Assembly (NCBI RefSeq): GCF_949628265.1
Contig: NC_088786.1
Coordinates: 39,515,681-39,579,680 of the forward strand
Reading direction: 5' to 3'
Length of the DNA stretch: 64,000 nt
Source of the DNA: Cloeon dipterum
Taxonomy: Eukaryota > Arthropoda > Insecta > Ephemeroptera > Baetidae
Below the pieces are notes generated by a model. It did no database searches, was not told the DNA's origin, and worked only from the letters and a program-made list of their open reading frames with translations. Position 1 is the first letter of the stretch; each line of letters opens with the position of its first letter. Below are positions 43,442 through 57,131 of the stretch, in pieces. The position numbers and the translations under genes are program-made.

Positions 43442-46400
43442 CAGCAGGGTCGTGCCCGCCGGCGTTTCTGACGCTTGCGGGGATGACCCTGCTGTTCCTT
43501 TTTTTCCTTAATTTTCCCTTTTCTCATTAATTTCCAGCAGGGACGTGCCCGCCGGCGTTTCTGACGCTTGCGGGGATGACCCTGCTGGTTCTTTTTCCCT
43601 TAATTTTCCCTTTTCCTTTTAATTTCCAGCAGGGACGTGCCCGCCGGCGTTTCTGACGCTTGCGGGGATGACCTTGCTGTTCCTTTTTTTCCTTAATTTT
43701 CCCTTTTCTCATTAATTTCCAGCAGGGACGTGCCCGCCGGCTTTTCTGACGCTTGCGGGGATGACCCTGCTGTTCCTTTTTTTTCCTTAATTTTCCCTTT
43801 TCTCATTAATTTCCAGCAGGGACGTGCCCGCCGGCGTTTCTGACGCTTGCGGGGATGACCCTGCTGTTCCTTTTTTTTCCTTAATTTTCCCTTTTCTCAT
43901 TAATTTCCAGCAGGGACGTGCCCGCCGGCGTTTCTGACGCTTGCGGGGATGACCCTGCTGTTCCTTTTTTTTCCTTAATTTTCCCTTTTCTCATTAATTT
44001 CCAGCAGGGACGTGCCCGCCGGCGTTTCTGACGCTTGCGGGGATGACCCTGCTGTTCCTTTTTTTCCTTAATTTTCCCTTTTCTCATTAATTTCCAGCAG
44101 GGACGTGCCCGCCGGCGTTTCTGACGCTTGCGGGGATGACCCTGCTGTTTCTTTTTTCCTTAATTTTCCCTTTTCTTTTTAATTTCCAGCGGGGACGTGC
44201 CCGCCGGCGTTTCTGACGCTTGCGGGGATGACCCTGCTGTTCCTTTTTTTCCTTAATTTTCCCTTTTCTCATTAATTTCCAGCAGGGACGTGCCCGCCGG
44301 CGTTTCTGACGCTTGCGGGGATGACCCTGCTGTTCCTTTTTTTCCTTAATTTTCCCTTTTCTCATTAATTTCCAGCAGGGACGTGCCCGCCGGCGTTTCT
44401 GACGCTTGCGGGGATGACCCTGCTGTTCCTTTTTTTCCTTAATTTTCCCTTTTCTCATTAATTTCCAGCAGGGACGTGCCCGCCGGCGTTTCTGACGCTT
44501 GCGGGGATGACCCTGCTGTTCCTTTTTTTCCTTAATTTTCCCTTTTCTCATTAATTTCCAGCAGGGACGTGCCCGCCGGCGTTTCTGACGCTTGCGGGGA
44601 TGACCCTGCTGTTCCTTTTTTTCCTTAATTTTCCCTTTTCCTTTTAATTTCCAGCAGGGACGTGCCCGCCGGCGTTTCTGACGCTTGCGGGGATGACCCT
44701 GCTGTTTCTTATTTCCTTTATTTTCCCTTTTCTTTTTAATTCCCAGCAGGGACGTGCCCGCCGGCGTTTCTGACGCTTGCGGGGATGACCCTGCTGGCTC
44801 TTTTTTCCTCAATTTTCCCTTTTCCTTTAAATTTCCAGCAGGGACGTGCCCGCCGGCGTTTCTGACGCTTGCGGGGATGACCCTGCTGTTCCTTTTTTTC
44901 CTTAATTTTCCCTTTTCCTTTTAATTTCCAGCAGGGACGTGCCCGCCGGCGTTTCTGACGCTTGCGGGGATGACCCTGCTGTTTCTTATTTCCTTTATTT
45001 TCCCTTTTCTTTTTAATTCCCAGCAGGGACGTGCCCGCCGGCGTTTCTGACGCTTGCGGGGATGACCCTGCTGTTCCTTTTTTTCCTTAATTTTCCCTTT
45101 TCTCATTAATTTCCAGCAGGGACGTGCCCGCCGGCGTTTCTGACGCTTGCGGGGATGACCCTGCTGGCTCTTTTTTCCTCAATTTTCCCTTTTCCTTTTA
45201 ATTTCCAGCAGGGACGTGCCCGCCGGCGTTTCTGACGCTTGCGGGGATGACCCTGCTGTTCCTTTTTTTCCTTAATTTTCCCTTTTCTCATTAATTTCCA
45301 GCAGGGACGTGCCCGCCGGCGTTTCTGACGCTTGCGGGGATGACCCTGCTGTTCCTTTTTTTCCTTAATTTTCCCTTTTCTCATTAATTTCCAGCGGGGA
45401 CGTGCCCGCCGGCGTTTCTGACGCTTGCGGGGATGACCCTGCTGTTTCTTATTTCCTTTATTTTCCCTTTTCTTTTTAATTCCCAGCAGGGACGTACCCG
45501 CCGGCGTTTCTGACGCTTGCGGGGATGACCCTGCTGTTCCTTTTTTTCCTTAATTTTCCCTTTTCTCATTAATTTCCAGCAGGGACGTGCCCGCCGGCGT
45601 TTCTGACGCTTGCGGGGATGACCCTGCTGGCTCTTTTTTCCTCAATTTTCCCTTTTCCTTTTAATTTCCAGCAGGGACGTGCCCGCCGGCGTTTCTGACG
45701 CTTGCGGGGATGACCCTGCTGTTCCTTTTTTTCCTTAATTTTCCCTTTTCTCATTAATTTCCAGCAGGGACGTGCCCGCCGGCGTTTCTGACGCTTGCGG
45801 GGATGACCCTGCTGTTCCTTTTTTTCCTTAATTTTCCCTTTTCTTTTTAATTTCCAGCGGGGACGTGCCCGCCGGCGTTTCTGACGCTTGCGGGGATGAC
45901 CCTGCTGTTCCTTTTTTTCCTTAATTTTCCCTTTTCTCATTAATTTCCAGCAGGGACGTGCCCGCCGGCGTTTCTGACGCTTGCGGGGATGACCCTGCTG
46001 TTCCTTTTTTTCCTTAATTTTCCCTTTTCTCATTAATTTCCAGCAGGGACGTGCCTGCCGGCGTTTCTGACGCTTGCGGGGATGACCCTGCTGGCTCTTT
46101 TTTCCTTAATTTTCCCTTTTCCTTTTAATTTCCAGCAGGGACGTGCCCGCCGGCGTTTCTGACGCTTGCGGGGATGACCCTGCTGGCTCTTTTTTCCTCA
46201 ATTTTCCCTTTTCCTTTTAATTTCCAGCAGGGACGTGCCCGCCGGCGTTTCTGACGCTTGCGGGGATGACCCTGCTGTTCCTTTTTTTCCTTAATTTTCC
46301 CTTTTCTCATTAATTTCCAGCAGGGACGTGCCCGCCGGCGTTTCTGACGCTTGCGGGGATGACCCTGCTGTTCCTTTTTTTCCTTAATTTTCCCTTTTCT

Positions 46401-49400
46401 TTTTAATTTCCAGCGGGGACGTGCCCGCCGGCGTTTCTGACGCTTGCGGGGATGACCCTGCTGTTCCTTTTTTTCCTTAATTTTCCCTTTTCTCATTAAT
46501 TTCCAGCAGGGACGTGCCCGCCGGCGTTTCTGACGCTTGCGGGGATGACCCTGCTGGCTCTTTTTTCCTCAATTTTCCCTTTTCCTTTTAATTTCCAGCA
46601 GGGACGTGCCCGCCGGCGTTTCTGACGCTTGCGGGGATGACCCTGCTGGCTCTTTTTTCCTCAATTTTCCCTTTTCCTTTTAATTTCCAGCAGGGACGTG
46701 CCCGCCGGCGTTTCTGACGCTTGCGGGGATGACCCTGCTGTTCCTTTTTTTCCTTAATTTTCCCTTTTCTCATTAATTTCCAGCAGGGACGTGCCCGCCG
46801 GCGTTTCTGACGCTTGCGGGGATGACCCTGCTGTTCCTTTTTTTCCTTAATTTTCCCTTTTCTCATTAATTTCCAGCAGGGACGTGCCCGCCGGCGTTTC
46901 TGACGCTTGCGGGGATGACCCTGCTGTTTCTTTTTTCCTTAATTTTCCCTTTTCTCATTAATTTCCAGCAGGGACGTGCCCGCCGGCGTTTCTGACGCTT
47001 GCGGGGATGACCCTGCTGTTCCTTTTTTTCCTTAATTTTCCCTTTTCTCATTAATTTCCAGCAGGGACGTGCCCGCCGGCGTTTCTGACGCTTGCGGGGA
47101 TGACCCTGCTGTTCCTTTTTTTCCTTAATTTTCCCTTTTCTCATTAATTTCCAGCAGGGACGTGCCCGCCGGCGTTTCTGACGCTTGCGGGGATGACCCT
47201 GCTGTTCCTTTTTTTCCTTAATTTTCCCTTTTCTTTTTAATTTCCAGCGGGGACGTGCCCGCCGGCGTTTCTGACGCTTGCGGGGATGACCCTGCTGTTC
47301 CTTTTTTTCCTTAATTTTCCCTTTTCTCATTAATTTCCAGCAGGGACGTGCCCGCCGGCGTTTCTGACGCTTGCGGGGATGACCCTGCTGTTCCTTTTTT
47401 TCCTTAATTTTCCCTTTTCTCATTAATTTCCAGCAGGGACGTGCCCGCCGGCGTTTCTGACGCTTGCGGGGATGACCCTGCTGGCTCTTTTTTCCTCAAT
47501 TTTCCCTTTTCCTTTTAATTTCCAGCAGGGACGTGCCCGCCGGCGTTTCTGACGCTTGCGGGGATGACCCTGCTGGCTCTTTTTTCCTCAATTTTCCCTT
47601 TTCCTTTTAATTTCCAGCAGGGACGTGCCCGCCGGCGTTTCTGACGCTTGCGGGGATGACCCTGCTGTTCCTTTTTTTCCTTAATTTTCCCTTTTCTCAT
47701 TAATTTCCAGCAGGGACGTGCCCGCCGGCGTTTCTGACGCTTGCGGGGATGACCCTGCTGTTCCTTTTTTTCCTTAATTTTCCCTTTTCTTTTTAATTTC
47801 CAGCGGGGACGTGCCCGCCGGCGTTTCTGACGCTTGCGGGGATGACCCTGCTGTTCCTTTTTTTCCTTAATTTTCCCTTTTCTCATTAATTTCCAGCAGG
47901 GACGTGCCCGCCGGCGTTTCTGACGCTTGCGGGGATGACCCTGCTGTTCCTTTTTTTCCTTAATTTTCCCTTTTCTCATTAATTTCCAGCAGGGACGTGC
48001 CCGCCGGCGTTTCTGACGCTTGCGGGGATGACCCTGCTGTTCCTTTTTTTCCTTAATTTTCCCTTTTCTTTTTAATTTCCAGCGGGGACGTGCCCGCCGG
48101 CGTTTCTGACGCTTGCGGGGATGACCCTGCTGTTCCTTTTTTTCCTTAATTTTCCCTTTTCTCATTAATTTCCAGCAGGGACGTGCCCGCCGGCGTTTCT
48201 GACGCTTGCGGGGATGACCCTGCTGTTCCTTTTTTTCCTTAATTTTCCCTTTTCTCATTAATTTCCAGCAGGGACGTGCCCGCCGGCGTTTCTGACGCTT
48301 GCGGGGATGACCCTGCTGTTCCTTTTTTTCCTTAATTTTCCCTTTTCTCATTAATTTCCAGCAGGGACGTGCCCGCCGGCGTTTCTGACGCTTGCGGGGA
48401 TGACCCTGCTGTTCCTTTTTTTCCTTAATTTTCCCTTTTCTTTTTAATTTCCAGCGGGGACGTGCCCGCCGGCGTTTCTGACGCTTGCGGGGATGACCCT
48501 GCTGTTCCTTTTTTTCCTTAATTTTCCCTTTTCTCATTAATTTCCAGCAGGGACGTGCCCGCCGGCGTTTCTGACGCTTGCGGGGATGACCCTGCTGTTC
48601 CTTTTTTTCCTTAATTTTCCCTTTTCTCATTAATTTCCAGCAGGGACGTGCCCGCCGGCGTTTCTGACGCTTGCGGGGATGACCCTGCTGTTCCTTTTTT
48701 TCCTTAATTTTCCCTTTTCTCATTAATTTCCAGCAGGGACGTGCCCGCCGGCGTTTCTGACGCTTGCGGGGATGACCCTGCTGGCTCTTTTTTCCTCAAT
48801 TTTCCCTTTTCCTTTTAATTTCCAGCAGGGACGTGCCCGCCGGCGTTTCTGACGCTTGCGGGGATGACCCTGCTGTTCCTTTTTTTCCTTAATTTTCCCT
48901 TTTCTCATTAATTTCCAGCAGGGACGTGCCCGCCGGCGTTTCTGACGCTTGCGGGGATGACCCTGCTGTTCCTTTTTTTCCTTAATTTTCCCTTTTCTCA
49001 TTAATTTCCAGCAGGGACGTGCCCGCCGGCGTTTCTGACGCTTGCGGGGATGACCCTGCTGGCTCTTTTTTCCTCAATTTTCCCTTTTCCTTTTAATTTC
49101 CAGCAGGGACGTGCCCGCCGGCGTTTCTGACGCTTGCGGGGATGACCCTGCTGTTCCTTTTTTTCCTTAATTTTCCCTTTTCTCATTAATTTCCAGCAGG
49201 GACGTGCCCGCCGGCGTTTCTGACGCTTGCGGGGATGACCCTGCTGTTCCTTTTTTTCCTTAATTTTCCCTTTTCACTTAATTTCCAGCAGGGACGTGCC
49301 CGCCGGCGTTTCTGACGCTTGCGGGGATGACCCTGCTGTTCCTTTTTTTCCTTAATTTTCCCTTTTCTTTTTAATTTCCAGCGGGGACGTGCCCGCCGGC

Positions 49401-52400
49401 GTTTCTGACGCTTGCGGGGATGACCCTGCTGTTCCTTTTTTTCCTTAATTTTCCCTTTTCTTTTTAATTTCCAGCGGGGACGTGCCCGCCGGCGTTTCTG
49501 ACGCTTGCGGGGATGACCCTGCTGTTCCTTTTTTTCCTTAATTTTCCCTTTTCTCATTAATTTCCAGCAGGGACGTGCCCGCCGGCGTTTCTGACGCTTG
49601 CGGGGATGACCCTGCTGTTCCTTTTTTTCCTTAATTTTCCCTTTTCACTTAATTTCCAGCAGGGACGTGCCCGCCGGCGTTTCTGACGCTTGCGGGGATG
49701 ACCCTGCTGTTCCTTTTTTTCCTTAATTTTCCCTTTTCTTTTTAATTTCCAGCGGGGACGTGCCCGCCGGCGTTTCTGACGCTTGCGGGGATGACCCTGC
49801 TGTTCCTTTTTTTCCTTAATTTTCCCTTTTCACTTAATTTCCAGCAGGGACGTGCCCGCCGGCGTTTCTGACGCTTGCGGGGATGACCCTGCTGTTCCTT
49901 TTTTTCCTTAATTTTCCCTTTTCACTTAATTTCCAGCAGGGACGTGCCCGCCGGCGTTTCTGACGCTTGTGGGGATGACCCTGCTGTTCCTTTTTTTCCT
50001 TAATTTTCCCTTTTCTTTTTAATTTCCAGCGGGGACGTGCCCGCCGGCGTTTCTGACGCTTGCGGGGATGACCCTGCTGTTCCTTTTTTTCCTTAATTTT
50101 CCCTTTTCTCATTAATTTCCAGCAGGGACGTGCCCGCCGGCGTTTCTGACGCTTGCGGGGATGACCCTGCTGGCTCTTTTTTCCTCAATTTTCCCTTTTC
50201 CTTTTAATTTCCAGCAGGGACGTGCCCGCCGGCGTTTCTGACGCTTGCGGGGATGACCCTGCTGTTCCTTTTTTTTCCTTAATTTTCCCTTTTCTCATTA
50301 ATTTCCAGCAGGGACGTGCCCGCCGGCGTTTCTGACGCTTGCGGGGATGACCCTGCTGTTCCTTTTTTTCCTTAATTTTCCCTTTTCTCTTAATTTCCAG
50401 CAGGGACGTGCCCGCCGGCGTTTCTGACGCTTGCGGGGATGACCCTGCTGTTCCTTTTTTTCCTTAATTTTCCCTTTTCTTTTTAATTTCCAGCGGGGAC
50501 GTGCCCGCCGGCGTTTCTGACGCTTGCGGGGATGACCCTGCTGTTCCTTTTTTTCCTTAATTTTCCCTTTTCTTTTTAATTTCCAGCGGGGACGTGCCCG
50601 CCGGCGTTTCTGACGCTTGCGGGGATGACCCTGCTGTTCCTTTTTTTCCTTAATTTTCCCTTTTCTCATTAATTTCCAGCAGGGACGTGCCCGCCGGCGT
50701 TTCTGACGCTTGCGGGGATGACCCTGCTGGTCCTTTTTTTCCTTAATTTTCCCTTTTCACTTAATTTCCAGCAGGGACGTGCCCGCCGGCGTTTCTGACG
50801 CTTGCGGGGATGACCCTGCTGTTCCTTTTTTTCCTTAATTTTCCCTTTTCTTTTTAATTTCCAGCGGGGACGTGCCCGCCGGCGTTTCTGACGCTTCCGG
50901 GGATGACCCTGCTGGCTCTTTTTTCCTCAATTTTCCCTTTTCCTTTTAATTTCCAGCAGGGACGTGCCCGCCGGCGTTTCTGACGCTTGCGGGGATGACC
51001 CTGCTGTTCCTTTTTTTCCTTAATTTTCCCTTTTCTCATTAATTTCCAGCAGGGACGTGCCCGCCGGCGTTTCTGACGCTTGCGGGGATGACCCTGCTGT
51101 TCCTTTTTTTCCTTAATTTTCCCTTTTCTCATTAATTTCCAGCAGGGACGTGCCCGCCGGCGTTTCTGACGCTTGCGGGGATGACCCTGCTGTTCCTTTT
51201 TTTCCTTAATTTTCCCTTTTCTCATTAATTTCCAGCAGGGACGTGCCCGCCGGCGTTTCTGACGCTTGCGGGGATGACCCTGCTGTTCCTTTTTTTCCTT
51301 AATTTTCCCTTTTCACTTAATTTCCAGCAGGGACGTGCCCGCCGGCGTTTCTGACGCTTGCGGGGATGACCCTGCTGTTCCTTTTTTTCCTTAATTTTCC
51401 CTTTTCTCATTAATTTCCAGCAGGGACGTGCCCGCCGGCGTTTCTGACGCTTGCGGGGATGACCCTGCTGTTCCTTTTTTTCCTTAATTTTCCCTTTTCT
51501 CATTAATTTCCAGCAGGGACGTGCCCGCCGGCGTTTCTGACGCTTGCGGGGATGACCCTGCTGTTCCTTTTTTTCCTTAATTTTCCCTTTTCTCATTAAT
51601 TTCCAGCAGGGACGTGCCCGCCGGCGTTTCTGACGCTTGCGGGGATGACCCTGCTGTTCCTTTTTTTCCTTAATTTTCCCTTTTCACTTAATTTCCAGCA
51701 GGGACGTGCCCGCCGGCGTTTCTGACGCTTGCGGGGATGACCCTGCTGTTCCTTTTTTTCCTTAATTTTCCCTTTTCTTTTTAATTTCCAGCGGGGACGT
51801 GCCCGCCGGCGTTTCTGACGCTTGCGGGGATGACCCTGCTGTTCCTTTTTTTCCTTAATTTTCCCTTTTCTCATTAATTTCCAGCAGGGACGTGCCCGCC
51901 GGCGTTTCTGACGCTTGCGGGGATGACCCTGCTGTTCCTTTTTTTCCTTAATTTTCCCTTTTCTTTTTAATTTCCAGCGGGGACGTGCCCGCCGGCGTTT
52001 CTGACGCTTGCGGGGATGACCCTGCTGTTCCTTTTTTTCCTTAATTTTCCCTTTTCACTTAATTTCCAGCAGGGACGTGCCCGCCGGCGTTTCTGACGCT
52101 TGCGGGGATGACCCTGCTGTTCCTTTTTTTCCTTAATTTTCCCTTTTCTCATTAATTTCCAGCAGGGACGTGCCCGCCGGCGTTTCTGACGCTTCCGGGG
52201 ATGACCCTGCTGTTCCTTTTTTTCCTTAATTTTCCCTTTTCTTTTTAATTTCCAGCGGGGACGTGCCCGCCGGCGTTTCTGACGCTTCCGGGGATGACCC
52301 TGCTGTTCCTTTTTTTCCTTAATTTTCCCTTTTCTTTTTAATTTCCAGCGGGGACGTGCCCGCCGGCGTTTCTGACGCTTGCGGGGATGACCCTGCTGTT

Positions 52401-55400
52401 CCTTTTTTTCCTTAATTTTCCCTTTTCTTTTTAATTTCCAGCGGGGACGTGCCCGCCGGCGTTTCTGACGCTTGCGGGGATGACCCTGCTGTTCCTTTTT
52501 TTCCTTAATTTTCCCTTTTCTCATTAATTTCCAGCAGGGACGTGCCCGCCGGCGTTTCTGACGCTTGCGGGGATGACCCTGCTGTTCCTTTTTTTCCTTA
52601 ATTTTCCCTTTTCTCATTAATTTCCAGCAGGGACGTGCCCGCCGGCGTTTCTGACGCTTGCGGGGATGACCCTGCTGTTCCTTTTTTTCCTTATTTTTCC
52701 CTTTTCACTTAATTTCCAGCAGGGACGTGCCCGCCGGCGTTTCTGACGCTTGCGGGGATGACCCTGCTGTTCCTTTTTTTCCTTAATTTTCCCTTTTCTT
52801 TTTAATTTCCAGCGGGGACGTGCCCGCCGGCGTTTCTGACGCTTGCGGGGATGACCCTGCTGTTCCTTTTTTTCCTTAATTTTCCCTTTTCTTTTTAATT
52901 TCCAGCGGGGACGTGCCCGCCGGCGTTTCTGACGCTTGCGGGGATGACCCTGCTGTTCCTTTTTTTCCTTAATTTTCCCTTTTCTCATTAATTTCCAGCA
53001 GGGACGTGCCCGCCGGCGTTTCTGACGCTTGCGGGGATGACCCTGCTGTTCCTTTTTTTCCTTAATTTTCCCTTTTCTCATTAATTTCCAGCAGGGACGT
53101 GCCCGCCGGCGTTTCTGACGCTTGCGGGGATGACCCTGCTGTTCCTTTTTTTCCTTAATTTTCCCTTTTCCTTTTAATTTCCAGCAGGGACGTGCCCGCC
53201 GGCGTTTCTGACGCTTGCGGGGATGACCCTGCTGTTCCTTTTTTTCCTTAATTTTCCCTTTTCTCATTAATTTCCAGCAGGGACGTGCCCGCCGGCGTTT
53301 CTGACGCTTGCGGGGATGACCCTGCTGTTCCTTTTTTTCCTTAATTTTCCCTTTTCTCATTAATTTCCAGCAGGGACGTGCCCGCCGGCGTTTCTGACGC
53401 TTGCGGGGATGACCCTGCTGTTCCTTTTTTTCCTTAATTTTCCCTTTTCTCATTAATTTCCAGCAGGGACGTGCCCGCCGGCGTTTCTGACGCTTGCGGG
53501 GATGACCCTGCTGTTCCTTTTTTTCCCTAATTTTCCCTTTTCTCATTAATTTCCAGCAGGGACGTGCCCGCCGGCGTTTCTGACGCTTGCGGGGATGACC
53601 CTGCTGTTCCTTTTTTTCCTTAATTTTCCCTTTTCACTTAATTTCCAGCAGGGACGTGCCCGCCGGCGTTTCTGACGCTTGCGGGGATGACCCTGCTGTT
53701 CCTTTTTTTCCTTAATTTTCCCTTTTCTTTTTAATTTCCAGCGGGGACGTGCCCGCCGGCGTTTCTGACGCTTGCGGGGATGACCCTGCTGTTTCTTTTT
53801 TCCTTAATTTTCCCTTTTCTTTTTAATTTCCAGCGGGGACGTGCCCGCCGGCGTTTCTGACGCTTGCGGGGATGACCCTGCTGTTTCTTTTTTCCTTAAT
53901 TTTCCCTTTTCTCATTAATTTCCAGCAGGGACGTGCCCGCCGGCGTTTCTGACGCTTGCGGGGATGACCCTGCTGTTCCTTTTTTTCCTTAATTTTCCCT
54001 TTTCTCATTAATTTCCAGCAGGGACGTGCCCGCCGGCGTTTCTGACGCTTGCGGGGATGACCCTGCTGGTTCTTTTTCCCTTAATTTTCACTTTTCTTTT
54101 TAATTCCCAGCAGGGACGTGCCCGCCGGCGTTTCTGACGCTTGCGGGGATGACCCTGCTGTTCCTTTTTTTCCTTAATTTTCCCTTTTCTCATTAATTTC
54201 CAGCAGGGACGTGCCCGCCGGCGTTTCTGACGCTTGCGGGGATGACCCTGCTGTTCCTTTTTTCCCTTAATTTTCCCTTTTCTCATTAATTTCCAGCAGG
54301 GACGTGCCCGCCGGCGTTTCTGACGCTTGCGGGGATGACCCTGCTGTTCCTTTTTTTCCTTAATTTTCCCTTTTCACTTAATTTCCAGCAGGGACGTGCC
54401 CGCCGGCGTTTCTGACGCTTGCGGGGATGACCCTGCTGTTCCTTTTTTTCCTTAATTTTCCCTTTTCTTTTTAATTTCCAGCGGGGACGTGCCCGCCGGC
54501 GTTTCTGACGCTTGCGGGGATGACCCTGCTGTTCCTTTTTTTCCTTAATTTTCCCTTTTCTCATTAATTTCCAGCAGGGACGTGCCCGCCGGCGTTTCTG
54601 ACGCTTGCGGGGATGACCCTGCTGTTCCTTTTTTTCCTTAATTTTCCCTTTTCTCATTAATTTCCAGCAGGAACGTGCCCGCCGGCGTTTCTGACGCTTC
54701 CGGGGATGACCCTGCTGTTCCTTTTTTTCCTTAATTTTCCCTTTTCTCATTAATTTCCAGCAGGGACGTGCCCGCCGGCGTTTCTGACGCTTGCGGGGAT
54801 GACCCTGCTGTTCCTTTTTTTCCTTAATTTTCCCTTTTCTCATTAATTTCCAGCAGGGACGTGCCCGCCGGCGTTTCTGACGCTTGCGGGGATGACCCTG
54901 CTGTTCCTTTTTTTCCTTAATTTTCCCTTTTCCTTTTAATTTCCAGCAGGGACGTGCCCGCCGGCGTTTCTGACGCTTGCGGGGATGACCCTGCTGTTCC
55001 TTTTTTTCCTTAATTTTCCCTTTTCTCTTTAATTTCCAGCAGGGACGTGCCCGCCGGCGTTTCTGACGCTTGCGGGGATGACCCTGCTGTTCCTTTTTTT
55101 CCTTAATTTTCCCTTTTCTCATTAATTTCCAGCGGGGACGTGCCCGCCGGCGTTTCTGACGCTTGCGGGGATGACCCTGCTGTTCCTTTTTTTCCTTAAT
55201 TTTCCCTTTTCTCATTAATTTCCAGCAGGGACGTGCCCGCCGGCGTTTCTGACGCTTGCGGGGATGACCCTGCTGTTCCTTTTTTTCCCTAATTTTCCCT
55301 TTTCTCATTAATTTCCAGCAGGGACGTGCCCGCCGGCGTTTCTGACGCTTGCGGGGATGACCCTGCTGTTCCTTTTTTTCCTTAATTTTCCCTTTTCACT

Positions 55401-56942
55401 TAATTTCCAGCAGGGACGTGCCCGCCGGCGTTTCTGACGCTTGCGGGGATGACCCTGCTGTTCCTTTTTTTCCTTAATTTTCCCTTTTCTTTTTAATTTC
55501 CAGCGGGGACGTGCCCGCCGGCGTTTCTGACGCTTGCGGGGATGACCCTGCTGTTTCTTTTTTCCTTAATTTTCCCTTTTCTTTTTAATTTCCAGCGGGG
55601 ACGTGCCCGCCGGCGTTTCTGACGCTTGCGGGGATGACCCTGCTGTTTCTTTTTTCCTTAATTTTCCCTTTTCTCATTAATTTCCAGCAGGGACGTGCCC
55701 GCCGGCGTTTCTGACGCTTGCGGGGATGACCCTGCTGTTCCTTTTTTTCCTTAATTTTCCCTTTTCTCATTAATTTCCAGCAGGGACGTGCCCGCCGGCG
55801 TTTCTGACGCTTGCGGGGATGACCCTGCTGGTTCTTTTTCCCTTAATTTTCACTTTTCTTTTTAATTCCCAGCAGGGACGTGCCCGCCGGCGTTTCTGAC
55901 GCTTGCGGGGATGACCCTGCTGTTCCTTTTTTTCCTTAATTTTCCCTTTTCTCATTAATTTCCAGCAGGGACGTGCCCGCCGGCGTTTCTGACGCTTGCG
56001 GGGATGACCCTGCTGTTCCTTTTTTCCCTTAATTTTCCCTTTTCTCATTAATTTCCAGCAGGGACGTGCCCGCCGGCGTTTCTGACGCTTGCGGGGATGA
56101 CCCTGCTGTTCCTTTTTTTCCTTAATTTTCCCTTTTCACTTAATTTCCAGCAGGGACGTGCCCGCCGGCGTTTCTGACGCTTGCGGGGATGACCCTGCTG
56201 TTCCTTTTTTTCCTTAATTTTCCCTTTTCTTTTTAATTTCCAGCGGGGACGTGCCCGCCGGCGTTTCTGACGCTTGCGGGGATGACCCTGCTGTTCCTTT
56301 TTTTCCTTAATTTTCCCTTTTCTCATTAATTTCCAGCAGGGACGTGCCCGCCGGCGTTTCTGACGCTTGCGGGGATGACCCTGCTGTTCCTTTTTTTCCT
56401 TAATTTTCCCTTTTCTCATTAATTTCCAGCAGGAACGTGCCCGCCGGCGTTTCTGACGCTTCCGGGGATGACCCTGCTGTTCCTTTTTTTCCTTAATTTT
56501 CCCTTTTCTTTTTAATTTCCAGCGGGGACGTGCCCGCCGGCGTTTCTGACGCTTGCGGGGATGACCCTGCTGTTTCTTTTTTCCTTAATTTTCCCTTTTC
56601 TCATTAATTTCCAGCAGGGACGTGCCCGCCGGCGTATCTGACGCTTGCGGGGATGACCCTGCTGTTCCTTTTTTTCCTTAATTTTCCCTTTTCTTTTTAA
56701 TTTCCAGCGGGGACGTGCCCGCCGGCGTATCTGACGCTTGCGGGGATGACCCTGCTGTTCCTTTTTTTCCTTAATTTTCCCTTTTCTCATTAATTTCCAG
56801 CAGGGACGTGCCCGCCGGCGTTTCTGACGCTTGCGGGGATGACCCTGCTGTTCCTTTTTTTCCCTAATTTTCCCTTTTCACTTAATATCCAGCAGGGACG
56901 TGCCCGCCGGCGTTTCTGACGCTTGCGGGGATGACCCTGCTG
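43442..56942. repeat. 93-bp minisatellite, about 145 copies, 13.5 kb
   Basis: Each unit has a 53-bp imperfect palindrome (CAGCAGGG...CCCGC..GCGT-loop-ACGC..GCGGG...CCCTGCTG) and a 40-bp AT/pyrimidine-rich linker ending in TTTCTCATTAATTTCCAG or a variant (CTTTTTAATTTCCAG, CACTTAATTTCCAG, CCTTTTAATTTCCAG). The linker start varies too (TTCCTTTTTTT, GGCTCTTTTTT, TTTCTTTTTT). Units are 91-94 bp, mostly 93, so the - strand stays open for up to 402 codons in 31-residue repeats; those frames are a by-product. Units are more than 95% alike by eye. The first unit (43442) is the most similar to the single copy at 22564 (GGGTC instead of GGGAC). Confidence 0.97.
53520..56470. repeat. Higher-order repeat inside the minisatellite, period 1,762 bp
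   Basis: Private unit variants recur at a fixed distance: TTTTCCCTAATTTTCCC at about 53521 and 55283, the GTTCTTTTTCCCTTAATTTT variant with CACTTTTC at about 54068 and 55830, and CAGGAACGTGCC at 54668 and 56430. Each pair is 1,762 bp apart, 19 units. This shows a recent block duplication inside the array. Confidence 0.8.
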
Positions 56943-56962
56943 TTTTCTAATTCCCACACTGG

Positions 56963-57131
56963 AAGTCAGGGGTGGGAAAATGTCACTGCGCTTCATTTAG
57001 AAAATCTCACCTCACCGCATGTCACTATTCCTGGGGTGTCGAAGGGGAGTTTTTCGCACCACACAGCAGTGACATGCGGCGGGGTGAGATTTGCTCACTG
57101 TAGCGCAGTGACATTTTCTCTCCCCTGACTT
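56963..57131. mobile_element. MITE-like 169-bp foldback element, second copy
   Basis: The same element as at 22637-22807, with AAGTCAGGGGTGGGAAAATG and CATTTTCTCTCCCCTGACTT ends. It directly follows the minisatellite. Confidence 0.75.

Noticed and set aside
43442..56942. CRISPR-like array
   Set aside because: Regular spacing, but there are no unique spacers: the whole 93-bp unit is repeated, in a eukaryotic intron.
43527..56996. Long - strand frames of a 31-residue Lys/Arg-rich repeat (up to 402 codons)
   Set aside because: They follow from a 93-bp (31-codon) unit without stops on that strand. They break wherever a unit is 92 bp, have no regular start or splice context, and most units simply read through. 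Treated as a by-product of the minisatellite.
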